A program made the position numbers and the translations under genes. Below, piece by piece: positions 15,293 through 23,096 of a stretch of DNA of 28,402 nucleotides; the stretch's first letter is position 1; the number at the start of each line of letters is the position of its first letter. The notes beneath the pieces were generated by a model. It was not told where the DNA came from, searched no databases, and worked only from the letters and a program-made list of their open reading frames with translations. Source of the stretch: Acidobacteriota bacterium (GTDB taxonomy: Bacteria > Acidobacteriota > Vicinamibacteria > Vicinamibacterales > UBA2999); the NCBI GenBank assembly GCA_947465645.1, contig CANIBQ010000066.1:1-28402 (forward strand). Direction: 5' to 3'.

Positions 15293-15721
15293 CTATTCCC
15301 AGTCTGCGTAAGCCGTGCCGTCGAGCGCCGGCTGCGCCGCGCCGCTCTTCACATCGGAAATGCCCGGCTCACCCGCAGGGTTCGACGGATCCGCGTCCGA
15401 AAGGGTGGTCTGCCAGGTCTCGGCCGACTGCGTAATCGGATCGACGGGTACGGCCCGCAGGTACTTCTCCGACACCAGCTCCTCGAGCGACGCGGGGTAC
15501 TTGTTCCTATCGGCGTAATACTGGTCGATCGCGTCGCGCATCCGGAACAGGTCCTCCTTCAGCACCGCCTCCTTGGCGCGCGTGACGCTGTTGCCATACA
15601 ACGTCAACCCGACTCCGGCGAGAATCACGATGAGCGACATCACGATCATCAGCTCGATGAGCGTGAAGCCGCCCGCGCACCCGCGCACCCGCGCACCCTC
15701 GCACCGTCGCACCGTCGCCAC
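15293..15721 (-). CDS. GspG-like pseudopilin (second)
   Basis: 142 residues. Prepilin cleavage motif CAGG|FTLIELMIV with Glu at +5, then a hydrophobic helix and the GspG-type body (YYADRNKYPASLEELV, YLRAVPVDPIT, ending LDGTAYADWE). Major T2SS pseudopilins with this body form the periplasmic pseudopilus. The GTG start is two bases from the preceding stop. Further in-frame GTGs at 15712 and 15688 give shorter leaders, and the one at 15688 would give a classical 7-residue leader. The whole leader is written in a tandem octamer repeat (15675-15714), so the true start and its stability are open. Confidence 0.88.
   Translation of the reverse strand: MATVRRCEGARVRGCAGGFTLIELMIVMSLIVILAGVGLTLYGNSVTRAKEAVLKEDLFRMRDAIDQYYADRNKYPASLEELVSEKYLRAVPVDPITQSAETWQTTLSDADPSNPAGEPGISDVKSGAAQPALDGTAYADWE
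15675..15714. repeat. Five tandem octamers in a prepilin leader
   Basis: On the minus strand the octamer CGGTGCGA occurs twice and GGGTGCGC three times, back to back. Each unit holds a GTG. Eight is not a multiple of three, so gain or loss of a unit would shift the frame between start and mature pilin. Confidence 0.8.
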
Positions 15722-15723
15722 CG

Positions 15724-16308
15724 TTACCAGTCCCTGTATTTTGTGCCGTCGAGCGCCGTACCGGGGCTCTTGGTGTACACGTCGAACACGTTCTTGCCGC
15801 CCCAGGCGGTCGTGTCGGGATCGTCCTGGTACGCGCGCTTGCCCCAGTCCTGACTGTTCATCATCGGATCGATCGGGATCCGCCGGAGGTACTTCAACTC
15901 CCGGCCCGACGCGTCGTTGGCGGCCGAGATCCCCTCGACGAGCGTGTCGAGGTCAGGCGGATAGCCTTCGTTCCCGGGCTCGAGGTCCGAGGCGGCAATC
16001 TGTCCGAGATCGACCGCGTCCTTGAACTTGTCGATCGCGGTCCTCATCTCGCGCAGCGACCGCCGCAGCTCCGCCTCGCGCTGTCGCGTGGACGTCACCT
16101 GCGCCAGCGGCAGCACCGCCGACGCAAGGATGAGCAGGATCGTCGTGACGATCAGCAGCTCGATGAATGTGTAACCGTTCTCGCGGACCGTAAAGGTCCG
16201 TGCCGCATTGTGGGAGGTCCGTGCCGCATCGGGGGTGGTCCGTGCCGCGAGGGCGCTCTGCTTGATGCGGGGCGGGCCTTTACGGCCCGCCAGGAGTTCG
16301 CGCCTCAT
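15724..16308 (-). CDS. GspG-like pseudopilin (first) with repeat-extended leader
   Basis: 194 residues. The prepilin motif RENG|YTFIELLIV has Glu at +5 (Glu50), followed by a long helix (RQREAELRRSLREMRTAID) and a GspG-type body (EGYPPDLDTLVEG, YLRRIPIDPM, DVYTKSPGTALDGTKYRDW). The start ATG overlaps the secretin stop as ATGA, which supports it. This gives a 45-residue leader, against about 5-20 in most prepilins. Residues 7-42 of that leader are translated repeats: one hairpin (16271-16291) and three 21-base units giving AARTTPD, AARTSHN, AARTFTV. The mature protein looks intact. Confidence 0.88.
   Translation of the reverse strand: MRRELLAGRKGPPRIKQSALAARTTPDAARTSHNAARTFTVRENGYTFIELLIVTTILLILASAVLPLAQVTSTRQREAELRRSLREMRTAIDKFKDAVDLGQIAASDLEPGNEGYPPDLDTLVEGISAANDASGRELKYLRRIPIDPMMNSQDWGKRAYQDDPDTTAWGGKNVFDVYTKSPGTALDGTKYRDW
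16182..16248. repeat. Hairpin plus three 21-bp tandem units inside a prepilin gene
   Basis: A CGCGGACC/GGTCCGTG hairpin (16182-16202, loop GTAAA) is followed by GGTCCGTGCCGC at 16195, 16216 and 16237, exactly 21 bases apart. The period keeps the reading frame. Same family as 6165-6185. Confidence 0.85.
16271..16291. repeat. Palindromic repeat inside a prepilin leader
   Basis: Perfect stem GGCGGGCC/GGCCCGCC with loop TTTAC. Read on the minus strand it is followed by CCGCAT. The copy inside the aldehyde dehydrogenase at 27075-27095 matches it apart from one loop base and shares the trailing CCGCAT. Confidence 0.85.
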
Positions 16309-18788
16309 CGCACCGTCACCGCCGGAACGGAGGCGAACTGGAGCGGAATCGCGGTGCCGCGCGGACCGGTGGACGTCCCCGTCACCATGAGGTTGGCGGC
16401 GCCGCCGCCGACGGCGTCGAAGAGGATGGCGGCGAGCAGGCCGGTGCCGGCCACACCGGTCGTGTCGCCCGACCGCACGATCGCGATGTCAACCCGCCCC
16501 GTCGTCGCGTCAACCTGCTGAGTGAATGTGGCCGCCGCGCCGCCCGTGCGCATGAAGCTGCCTTCCTGCACGGCACGCACACGGAGCGCCGACGGATTGA
16601 AGGTCAACGTCAGCGACACGCCTGAGATGAGCGACGCACCGCTGATCGAGAGCGGCACGGTGTACGGACCCGCACCCACCCGAAACTCGGTGCCGGGCGG
16701 CGACACGATGATCTGACCGCCGGTCGCCGCGGTGGTCGCCGTGGCCGTGGCCGGCGATCCGCCGGCCGGCGCCGGCTGCAGGGTTGCGGTCCCCGGCGCG
16801 AGCGGCCCAGCCTGTGGCGCCACCACTCCGGGCACGTTCTGGGGCGCAGGCGGCTGCGCGGGCGCCGCAGGCAGCGTCGTCGTGCCCGGCACCTGCGAGC
16901 TGCCTGGTGGAATCACGATCACGCCGCCGCCTGGAGCCGCCGGCTGGCCGGGCGCAGGCACGACCGTCGGTGCCGGAGCGGCGGGCGCTGGCTGTGCCGC
17001 GGCGCCGGCATCGCCGCCGCCGACCGGAGCAATGAGCGGTGGCGGACCGCCGAGACCCAGGCTCTGTTGGGTGCCGATGAAAATTGGCGCCACATCCTGC
17101 GGTGTCAGCTCCTGCGTGCGCACGATGCGCGGCGTCAGCAGCATCACGATGTCGGTCTGATCGAAGTTCCGGGTGTTGTACCCGAAGAGGCTGCGCAGCA
17201 CCGGCAGGCGCAGCAACCCGGGCACGCCGCTCAGCGTCCGGCGATCCGTTTCGCGAAGCAGGCCGGCAAGCAGGTTCGATTCGCCGTCACGGAGCCGGAG
17301 CCGTGTCTGCACCTTCCGCGATCCGAACGACGGCAGGTTCTGTCCCGCGATGTTGACGTCGACGCCACGTGTGCTGTTCTCGACGCTCAGGTCCAGGATG
17401 ACGTCGCCCTCGATCGTCACTCTCGGCGTCATCTGGATGATCACGCCGACCGTCCGGTAGTTGAAGGACGTCAGCGGGTTGAAGTTGGCGCCACCCTGTG
17501 CCACCGGCGTAAACACGGTGGCGGGCACCGGAATGTCATCGCCCAGGTTCAGCGTGATCTGCTGGCCTTCCGCGCCGCGAAGCTGCGGCTTCGCGATCAG
17601 CCGCGTCTCGGAATCGGTTTCGAGGAAACGGACGATGGCGCTCGGCACGGAGAGATAGAAGTCGGCGGTCGAGATGCCCCGGCTGATGGTGTTCAGGTTG
17701 AACGGCCGCGGCGACAGCGTCCCGGCATCGGCTGTCGTGCCGCCAGTGCCGGTGCCCGCCGTTCCGCGGGGGTCCCCTTCGGGGGAGAACACACCCGTGA
17801 TGGAGTAACTGGACAGGTCGAGACCGAACTCTTTCGTGCGGATCCGGCTGACCTCGAGAATCTGCACGTCGATCACCACCTCGGCGCGCGGATTGTCGTT
17901 CTGCTCGATGATGCGCTCGATGATGGCGACGATGTTGGCCGAGGCGCGCACGGTAATCGTGTTGTTGGTCTTGTTGGCCACCAACTGCGGCGCGACCGCG
18001 AGCTGGGGAATCCGAATCACCGTGTTCAGGATCTGCGCCACCTCGGTGGCATCGGCGTGCGAGATGTAGAACGTCCGGATCACCTGCTCTTCGTAGAGCG
18101 CGCGCTTTTGCGCGTTGTCCGGAATCACCATGATGGTGTGCTCGTTGACCACCTTGTAGAACAACTGGTTCGCCGACAGGATCTGGGTGAGCGCCTGGTC
18201 GAGCGTCACGCCCCGCATGTTCACCGAGTAGGTGCGGTCCTGGTAGTCGCGCTCGTAGGTGACGTTGATCCCGGTCGCCATCCCGATGAAGTTCAGGATG
18301 TCGCGCAGGCTGGCGTTGGGAATGACGACATCGATCGGCTCGCGCGACGCGGGGTTGAGGAGCGGCTCCGGCGACTGGCGCGCGGCGGCCTGCAGCTGCG
18401 TCGGCGTGGCCTGCCGCCGCGCCGATTCGGCGTCATCGCGAATGCGGCGCTCCATCTCCAGGACCTTGTTGCCGACGACCCGGTTGCTGGGATCGAACTC
18501 GCTGGCGCGGCGGTATTCGCGCAGCGCGTCCTCGAGCTGCCCGCGCGCGTCGAGCAGCCTGGCTTGATCGATGTGGGCGATCGAGGCGGCGATCGTCGCC
18601 CGTTGGAGGGCGATCCGGTAGTCGGTACGATCCGGCCGTGCCTGCACCGCCTGCCGGTAGTATTCGACCGCGGTGTCCCAATCACCGGCGCGCGCCGCCG
18701 TGTCGCCGCGCCCGAAGGTCCGGCCGGCGCCACAGCCCGTCGCGAGTAGGGCCAGCACCACGGCCCCGATGGTCAGGTATCGTTGCAT
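16305..18788 (-). CDS. gspD: Secretin (GspD/PilQ type) with TPR and cohesin-like domains
   Basis: 827-residue outer-membrane channel of the secretion machine. It has a lipoprotein signal with LLATGC (Cys19); TPR-like helices (about 30-115, AVEYYRQAVQARPDR, ALREYRRASEFDPSN); an STN/N0 domain (about 150-222, with DVVIPNASLRDILNFIG); an N1 domain (about 235-300); and the secretin core (about 305-580, with LIAKPQLRGAEGQQ, VGVIIQMTPRV and VMLLTPRIV). A Pro/Ala/Gly linker (about 605-715) leads to a final 110-residue cohesin-like domain (VPLSISGASLISGVSLTLTF). Ordinary GspD lacks both the TPR part and the cohesin part. The start overlaps the PilP-like stop by one base (TAATG). Confidence 0.92.
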   Translation of the reverse strand: MQRYLTIGAVVLALLATGCGAGRTFGRGDTAARAGDWDTAVEYYRQAVQARPDRTDYRIALQRATIAASIAHIDQARLLDARGQLEDALREYRRASEFDPSNRVVGNKVLEMERRIRDDAESARRQATPTQLQAAARQSPEPLLNPASREPIDVVIPNASLRDILNFIGMATGINVTYERDYQDRTYSVNMRGVTLDQALTQILSANQLFYKVVNEHTIMVIPDNAQKRALYEEQVIRTFYISHADATEVAQILNTVIRIPQLAVAPQLVANKTNNTITVRASANIVAIIERIIEQNDNPRAEVVIDVQILEVSRIRTKEFGLDLSSYSITGVFSPEGDPRGTAGTGTGGTTADAGTLSPRPFNLNTISRGISTADFYLSVPSAIVRFLETDSETRLIAKPQLRGAEGQQITLNLGDDIPVPATVFTPVAQGGANFNPLTSFNYRTVGVIIQMTPRVTIEGDVILDLSVENSTRGVDVNIAGQNLPSFGSRKVQTRLRLRDGESNLLAGLLRETDRRTLSGVPGLLRLPVLRSLFGYNTRNFDQTDIVMLLTPRIVRTQELTPQDVAPIFIGTQQSLGLGGPPPLIAPVGGGDAGAAAQPAPAAPAPTVVPAPGQPAAPGGGVIVIPPGSSQVPGTTTLPAAPAQPPAPQNVPGVVAPQAGPLAPGTATLQPAPAGGSPATATATTAATGGQIIVSPPGTEFRVGAGPYTVPLSISGASLISGVSLTLTFNPSALRVRAVQEGSFMRTGGAAATFTQQVDATTGRVDIAIVRSGDTTGVAGTGLLAAILFDAVGGGAANLMVTGTSTGPRGTAIPLQFASVPAVTVR

Positions 18789-19345
18789 TATTGTCCTGAC
18801 AGCCGGATCGTCTGGCGTCCGCGGCCGTCGGTAAACGAGAGTTCCGCTGCGTCCGGGCCCACCCGAAGCAGGCGGTAGCGACCTTCGATGATATCGCCTT
18901 CTTTTCCGTAGAAGACGTTGCCGCGCCCATCGCTCAGGATCGCGACGCGGCCCGCCTGCGACGGCGCCTCGACCAACCCGATGAATCGCAGCGGGATCGG
19001 CGGCGGAGGCGGCGGGCCTTGCGGCACCGGCGGCGCAATCACGGCAGCCGGCGGCGCGTCGACGGCCGCACGCCGAGGGGGCGCAGGCGGCGGCGCCTTC
19101 GCCTGAAAACGGAAAGGATTGCGCTCCGGCTCTCCAGCCTCGGCCCGAGCGCCCTTCAACAACTCCAACTGCACGTCCACGACCGGCACGTCCCGTCGCG
19201 CCTGCCCCGTGGTCGACACAGGGTTGGACGGCGAGGCCGCCCCGGCGGCCGGAGCGTCCTCCTGGCGGGTCGTATAGACCACCCCAGCGAGTACCGCCAC
19301 GACGCCGCCCACCAGCAAGGCCTGACGCTTGGCCTTCGGGGTCAT
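18788..19345 (-). CDS. PilP/GspC-like inner-membrane linker protein
   Basis: 185 residues: one N-terminal membrane segment (about 8-24), a long Pro/Ala-rich spacer with seven consecutive prolines apart from one Ile (PPPPPPIP), and a C-terminal beta-domain (IPLRFIGLVEAPSQ, NVFYGKEGDIIEGRYRLLRV) like the homology region of GspC and PilP. Those domains contact the secretin N0 region and join it to the inner-membrane complex. Its place between pilO and the secretin matches pilP in type IV pilus operons. The ATG overlaps the pilO stop (ATGA). Identification rests on position, topology and the short beta-domain, so it is less certain than its neighbours. Confidence 0.75.
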   Translation of the reverse strand: MTPKAKRQALLVGGVVAVLAGVVYTTRQEDAPAAGAASPSNPVSTTGQARRDVPVVDVQLELLKGARAEAGEPERNPFRFQAKAPPPAPPRRAAVDAPPAAVIAPPVPQGPPPPPPIPLRFIGLVEAPSQAGRVAILSDGRGNVFYGKEGDIIEGRYRLLRVGPDAAELSFTDGRGRQTIRLSGQ

Positions 19346-19929
19346 GACACCGTGTTCCGGTAGTACGTCGAGAGCTCCAGCGTCACCGCGAGGTTGCCGC
19401 CCTCGGCCCCTTCGGCCAGCTCCACGTTGTCGATCACGACGAACTCGGGCGAGCTTTCGAGCGCGTGGATGAACGTGCGGATGTCGGCGTAGGTTCCAGC
19501 GAGCCCCAGCACAATCTTCAGGCGCGTCAACGTGCTGCCACGCTCATCGGTCGGCGTGTAGGTTCCGCTTTCGAACCGGAGGTTCGATTCGCGCGCGAGC
19601 TGCGCGAGCCGCAGGTACGTGAGCCGCCGTGCGCCGGACAGGTCGCGCGGAAGCACCTCGCTGTAAAACGTCGTCAGCTCGGTCGACGCGCGCGCCTTGC
19701 CGGTGAGCGTGCCCGACGCCTGCCCATGCTCGGCCGTGGCCTGGGCGAGCGCCTGTTCCGCGGCCAGGTCGCGCTGCGTGACGTTGGCGACGCGCTGCGA
19801 CAGCGGATAGACAATCAGCGCATACGCCAGCACGTTCGCGACCAGCGCCACCGACAGCGGGATCACGATCCGTCGGTGCTCGGCCAACACGCGCCTGACG
19901 AGCCCCATGCCGTGTGTTGAATCGATCAT
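19342..19929 (-). CDS. pilO: PilO-like type IV pilus/T2SS assembly protein
   Basis: 195 residues with one membrane segment (about 22-42, PLSVALVANVLAYALIVYPL), a coiled-coil region, and a ferredoxin-like C-terminal domain ending TLELSTYYRN. PilO and GspM share this architecture and pair with PilN/GspL in the periplasm. The start ATG overlaps the pilN stop as ATGA, which fixes it; the frame stays open upstream within pilN, but that reading is a shadow. Conserved features include DLSGARRLTYLRLAQLARE and the closing VVIDNVELAEG. Confidence 0.85.
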   Translation of the reverse strand: MIDSTHGMGLVRRVLAEHRRIVIPLSVALVANVLAYALIVYPLSQRVANVTQRDLAAEQALAQATAEHGQASGTLTGKARASTELTTFYSEVLPRDLSGARRLTYLRLAQLARESNLRFESGTYTPTDERGSTLTRLKIVLGLAGTYADIRTFIHALESSPEFVVIDNVELAEGAEGGNLAVTLELSTYYRNTVS

Positions 19930-20498
19930 GGCGCGGTCGCCCTCGCAGGCGGCACGTACGTGCCCTCGATCACCGCCTCGATCAGCCCGGCGTCGTTGGT
20001 CTGCTCCTGGACGGCGAGGACGTCGCGGAAGGCGCCCTTCGATTCGAGCGCCTCGACGAACGCGTCGAGATCCTCCGCACGCCTGGCCTGTGCCGCGACG
20101 GCGACGACGAACGTGCCGCTGCGTTCGAGCCGGGGGCGCACGGCCGTAATGCGGACGTCGGGCGGAAGCGTGGACTCGAACTGTCCGAACAGCGACGTCC
20201 ACGAGAACGCGCGCTGGTCGATGATGCCGTTGGCCTCCCGCGCGGCGTTGGCCACGACCTGCAGCTCCTGCGGATTGATCTGCGAGCGGATGCGCGACGC
20301 CTCGCTGCGAAGCCGGGCGGCTTCCGCCTCCGCCTCGGCAGCCGACGAGCCGAGCGACCGCTGGCTGGCGGTCAGGCGGACGATCTCGACGACGTTGAAC
20401 AGCGTGATGCCGAGCACGAGACCCGCGAAGACGCCCAGCGTGAGCTGCACGGCGCGCACGTTGTAGAACGGCCGGGTCGAAAGGTTCGTGCGCAGCAT
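19926..20498 (-). CDS. pilN: PilN-like type IV pilus/T2SS assembly protein
   Basis: 190 residues. The short cytoplasmic N-terminus LRTNLSTRPFYNVRAV contains the Asn-Leu motif by which PilN docks into PilM. A membrane segment (about 17-37), a charged coiled coil (EAEAEAARLRSEASRIRSQI) and a periplasmic ferredoxin-like domain follow. The start overlaps the pilM stop by one base (TGATG). It would form the cytoplasm-to-periplasm relay with PilM and PilO. Confidence 0.88.
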   Translation of the reverse strand: MLRTNLSTRPFYNVRAVQLTLGVFAGLVLGITLFNVVEIVRLTASQRSLGSSAAEAEAEAARLRSEASRIRSQINPQELQVVANAAREANGIIDQRAFSWTSLFGQFESTLPPDVRITAVRPRLERSGTFVVAVAAQARRAEDLDAFVEALESKGAFRDVLAVQEQTNDAGLIEAVIEGTYVPPARATAP

Positions 20499-21469
20499 CA
20501 GGCGCTCACCGCTTCATGGTGGGTACGCATGAGAATCCCGGCCAACGGCGCCAGGATGTCCATGGTGTCAGGCGTGACGCCGATGCGGTCGTTCAGCGTC
20601 GCGAACTTCGTGGGGTCAATCTGGTCCACCGGAACGCCCAGCCGCTCTTCGAGGCTCCGCCGGGCCTGATCGAGCGTGCCGGCCGCCCGCCCGCGCCCGC
20701 CCATCAGCACGCGTGAGAAACCCTGCCCCGCCAGCCGATCCTGGTAATACATCGTCGTCTGGTGGACGAGATCCGCGAGCGGCTCCTCTTCGCCTTCGGG
20801 CCGGTTGCGGAAGAAGATCAGGTTCTCGCCGCGCACGATGGCGATGGACGTGTAGTCGGGGCGCATGTGCACGGCCAGCCAGTCGCCCGGGGGCGCGCTG
20901 CCCGATGCGAGATACAGGTTGACGATGCTGAAGGTGGCGAGATCGACGAGACCCGCGTAGACGCCCGCGGCCGCGCACACCTGCTCGTATTCCTCGATGA
21001 CGTGGCGGCGCGCCAGCGCGACGACGAATTCGCCCGCACCAGCGTCGCGGAGCCCCGCCGTGTAGGTGATGCAGGCCTCTTCGATTGGAAACGGCGCCGA
21101 CTTGCGCACCTGCCATCGCACAAGCTGGTCGAGATCTTCCCGCTTGTCCGGCACCTGGTCGAACTTGAGGAGCGAGACCTTCGCGGCGAGGTCGGGAATG
21201 ATCAGCGCGACGCGGGCAGGCCGCGTGCCGAGGCGACCGAGCACCGTGCGCACGGCGGCGGCGACCGCCGCCGGATCGACGATGTTCTGGGACGTCAGGG
21301 AGGGAACGACCGCACCGGGCGGCAGCGGCTCAACCGCGTGCGCCTGCACCGCGAGGGCCGCACCGCCGGATCCGCCGCGCGAAGCGGCCGCCGCCGAGAC
21401 GCGCTCGGGCGCAATCTCCACCGCGGCATCGGGAGGCGGACTGGCCAGCCATTTGGCGAGCAGGCTCAT
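20498..21469 (-). CDS. pilM: PilM-like actin-fold assembly protein
   Basis: 323 residues, cytoplasmic actin/FtsA-fold protein that binds the PilN N-terminus and couples to the assembly ATPase. Typical segments are ALIIPDLAAKVSLLKFD, EDLDQLVRWQVRKSAPFPIEEA, the nucleotide-site-like GDWLAVHMRPDYTSIAIV and the closing DILAPLAGILMR. In classical T2SS this role belongs to GspL, which fuses the PilM and PilN parts; here they are separate, as in type IV pili. The N-terminal actin-like strand is more divergent and Ala-rich than usual. The start overlaps the gspE stop as ATGA. Confidence 0.87.
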   Translation of the reverse strand: MSLLAKWLASPPPDAAVEIAPERVSAAAASRGGSGGAALAVQAHAVEPLPPGAVVPSLTSQNIVDPAAVAAAVRTVLGRLGTRPARVALIIPDLAAKVSLLKFDQVPDKREDLDQLVRWQVRKSAPFPIEEACITYTAGLRDAGAGEFVVALARRHVIEEYEQVCAAAGVYAGLVDLATFSIVNLYLASGSAPPGDWLAVHMRPDYTSIAIVRGENLIFFRNRPEGEEEPLADLVHQTTMYYQDRLAGQGFSRVLMGGRGRAAGTLDQARRSLEERLGVPVDQIDPTKFATLNDRIGVTPDTMDILAPLAGILMRTHHEAVSA

Positions 21470-23091
21470 TCGACGAATGTCACTTTATTGATCTCACGAA
21501 GCGTGGTCTGGCCGATCAGCACCTTCTCCACCGCGGACTCACGCAGAAAGCGCATGCCTTCCTCATGCGCGGCCTTCTTGATCTCCGACTGGGGGCGCCG
21601 TTCGAGAATCATCTCACGGATGCGATCGGACAAATCGAGCAGCTCGCAGATGGCGGTGCGGCCCTTGAAGCCGGTGCCGCCGCACTCGATGCAGCCGGCG
21701 CCCTCGAAGAACTGATGCGTCCTGGCGAGCGCGGGATCGAGCGCCGACTCCACCAGGGCCTTCGTCTCGATCTTCACCTGCCGCTTGCAGTGCGGGCAGA
21801 TCAGGCGCACGAGGCGCTGGGCGAGCACGCAGTTCAGCGCCGAGACGAACTGGTACGGCTCGACCCCCATGTTGATGAAACGGCCGAGCACGTCGATGAC
21901 GTTGTTCGCGTGGACGGTCGTGAAGACGAGGTGGCCGGTAAGGGCCGACTGGATGGCGATCTGCGCGGTCTCGGGGTCGCGAATTTCGCCGACCATGATC
22001 TTGTCGGGGTCGTGCCGCAGGATCGACCGCAATCCGCGCGCGAAGGTGAGCCCCTTCTTCTCGTTGATCGGAATCTGCGTGATGCCGGCCAGCTGGTATT
22101 CGACCGGATCCTCAATCGTGATGATCTTGTCCTCGACCGACTTGATTTCCGACAGCGCGGCGTAAAGAGTGGTGGTCTTGCCCGAGCCGGTCGGGCCGGT
22201 GACGAGCACCATGCCGTACGGCTCCTTGATGTACTTGCGGAAGCGCTTCAGCTCCGCCTCGGGAAACCCGACGATGTCGAGGTTGAGCTCGGTGAACTGT
22301 TCGCTCATCGACTCCTTGTCGAGGACGCGAATCACCGCATCCTCTCCATGGACGCTCGGCATGATCGACACGCGGAAGTCGATCGTCTTGCCCGGCATGC
22401 GCACCTTGAAGCGGCCGTCCTGCGGGACGCGCTTCTCGGCGATGTCGAGCTCGGCCATCACCTTGATGCGCGAGATGATCGGGCTGTGAAACTGCTTGGC
22501 AATCGGCCGCATCGCCGGCTGCAGCACGCCGTCGATCCGGTACTTCACGTGCACGGCGTCGTCGCCGGTTTCGATGTGAATGTCGCTGGCGCGGCGCTGG
22601 ATGGCGGTATAGATCGTCGAGTCGACGAGCCGGATGACCGGGCTGATGTCGCTCGTGAGGCGCTCGACGGTGAGGCTCTCTTCGCCGTCTTCGTCCTTGA
22701 GGACCTGTAGCTGGAACCCTTCGGTGGCGTCCTCGAGCACCCGCTGCGAGCTCTCGCTCTTCTTCAGGATCGACTGGATCGCGCTCGGCGCCCCGACCGT
22801 CACCTTGATCGGCGTCGCGAGGATCACCGCCAGCTCGTCGATCATCGGGATGTCGGTCGGATCCGACACGACGATCACCAGCGACTTGCCTTCCCTGCGG
22901 TACGGGACGAATCCGTATCGCAACATGAGGTCGGCGGGAATCGACCGAAACAGGTCCTGATCGATCCGGAACTCGTCCATCTCGACGAACTCCAGCCGGT
23001 AGCGCTCGGCCAGCTTCTGGGCGTGCGCGACCTCCTGGGAGTAGTCCTCAGGGGTTTGAACGATCAGGTGTGCGGGATCGACACTCGACAT
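21466..23091 (-). CDS. gspE: GspE/PilB-type secretion ATPase
   Basis: 541-residue hexameric AAA-like ATPase driving pseudopilus assembly. N-terminal N1E-type domain (about 20-110); Walker A GPTGSGKTT (299-307); Asp box ITIEDPVEYQ (325-333); Walker B IMVGEIRD (365-372); His box TTVHANN. A zinc-binding tetracysteine is present (Cys432, Cys435, Cys467, Cys470), as in GspE and PilB but not in PilT. Starts 5 bases after gspF. The linker residues 105-145 are acidic and variable. All catalytic motifs are intact. Confidence 0.95.
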   Translation of the reverse strand: MSSVDPAHLIVQTPEDYSQEVAHAQKLAERYRLEFVEMDEFRIDQDLFRSIPADLMLRYGFVPYRREGKSLVIVVSDPTDIPMIDELAVILATPIKVTVGAPSAIQSILKKSESSQRVLEDATEGFQLQVLKDEDGEESLTVERLTSDISPVIRLVDSTIYTAIQRRASDIHIETGDDAVHVKYRIDGVLQPAMRPIAKQFHSPIISRIKVMAELDIAEKRVPQDGRFKVRMPGKTIDFRVSIMPSVHGEDAVIRVLDKESMSEQFTELNLDIVGFPEAELKRFRKYIKEPYGMVLVTGPTGSGKTTTLYAALSEIKSVEDKIITIEDPVEYQLAGITQIPINEKKGLTFARGLRSILRHDPDKIMVGEIRDPETAQIAIQSALTGHLVFTTVHANNVIDVLGRFINMGVEPYQFVSALNCVLAQRLVRLICPHCKRQVKIETKALVESALDPALARTHQFFEGAGCIECGGTGFKGRTAICELLDLSDRIREMILERRPQSEIKKAAHEEGMRFLRESAVEKVLIGQTTLREINKVTFVE

Positions 23092-23096
23092 ATTCG

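Noticed and set aside
15675..15714. CRISPR-like array
   Set aside because: Units are 8 bp and contiguous with no spacers; it is a simple tandem repeat in coding sequence.
17067..18749. A 560-codon open frame antisense to the secretin gene
   Set aside because: No recognisable motif; exact mirror of strongly conserved secretin coding sequence.
19930..20202. Extended N-terminus for pilO within pilN
   Set aside because: It is Arg/Gly-rich and overlaps pilN in another frame. The ATGA overlap at 19926-19929 gives a normal PilO with the membrane segment near the start.
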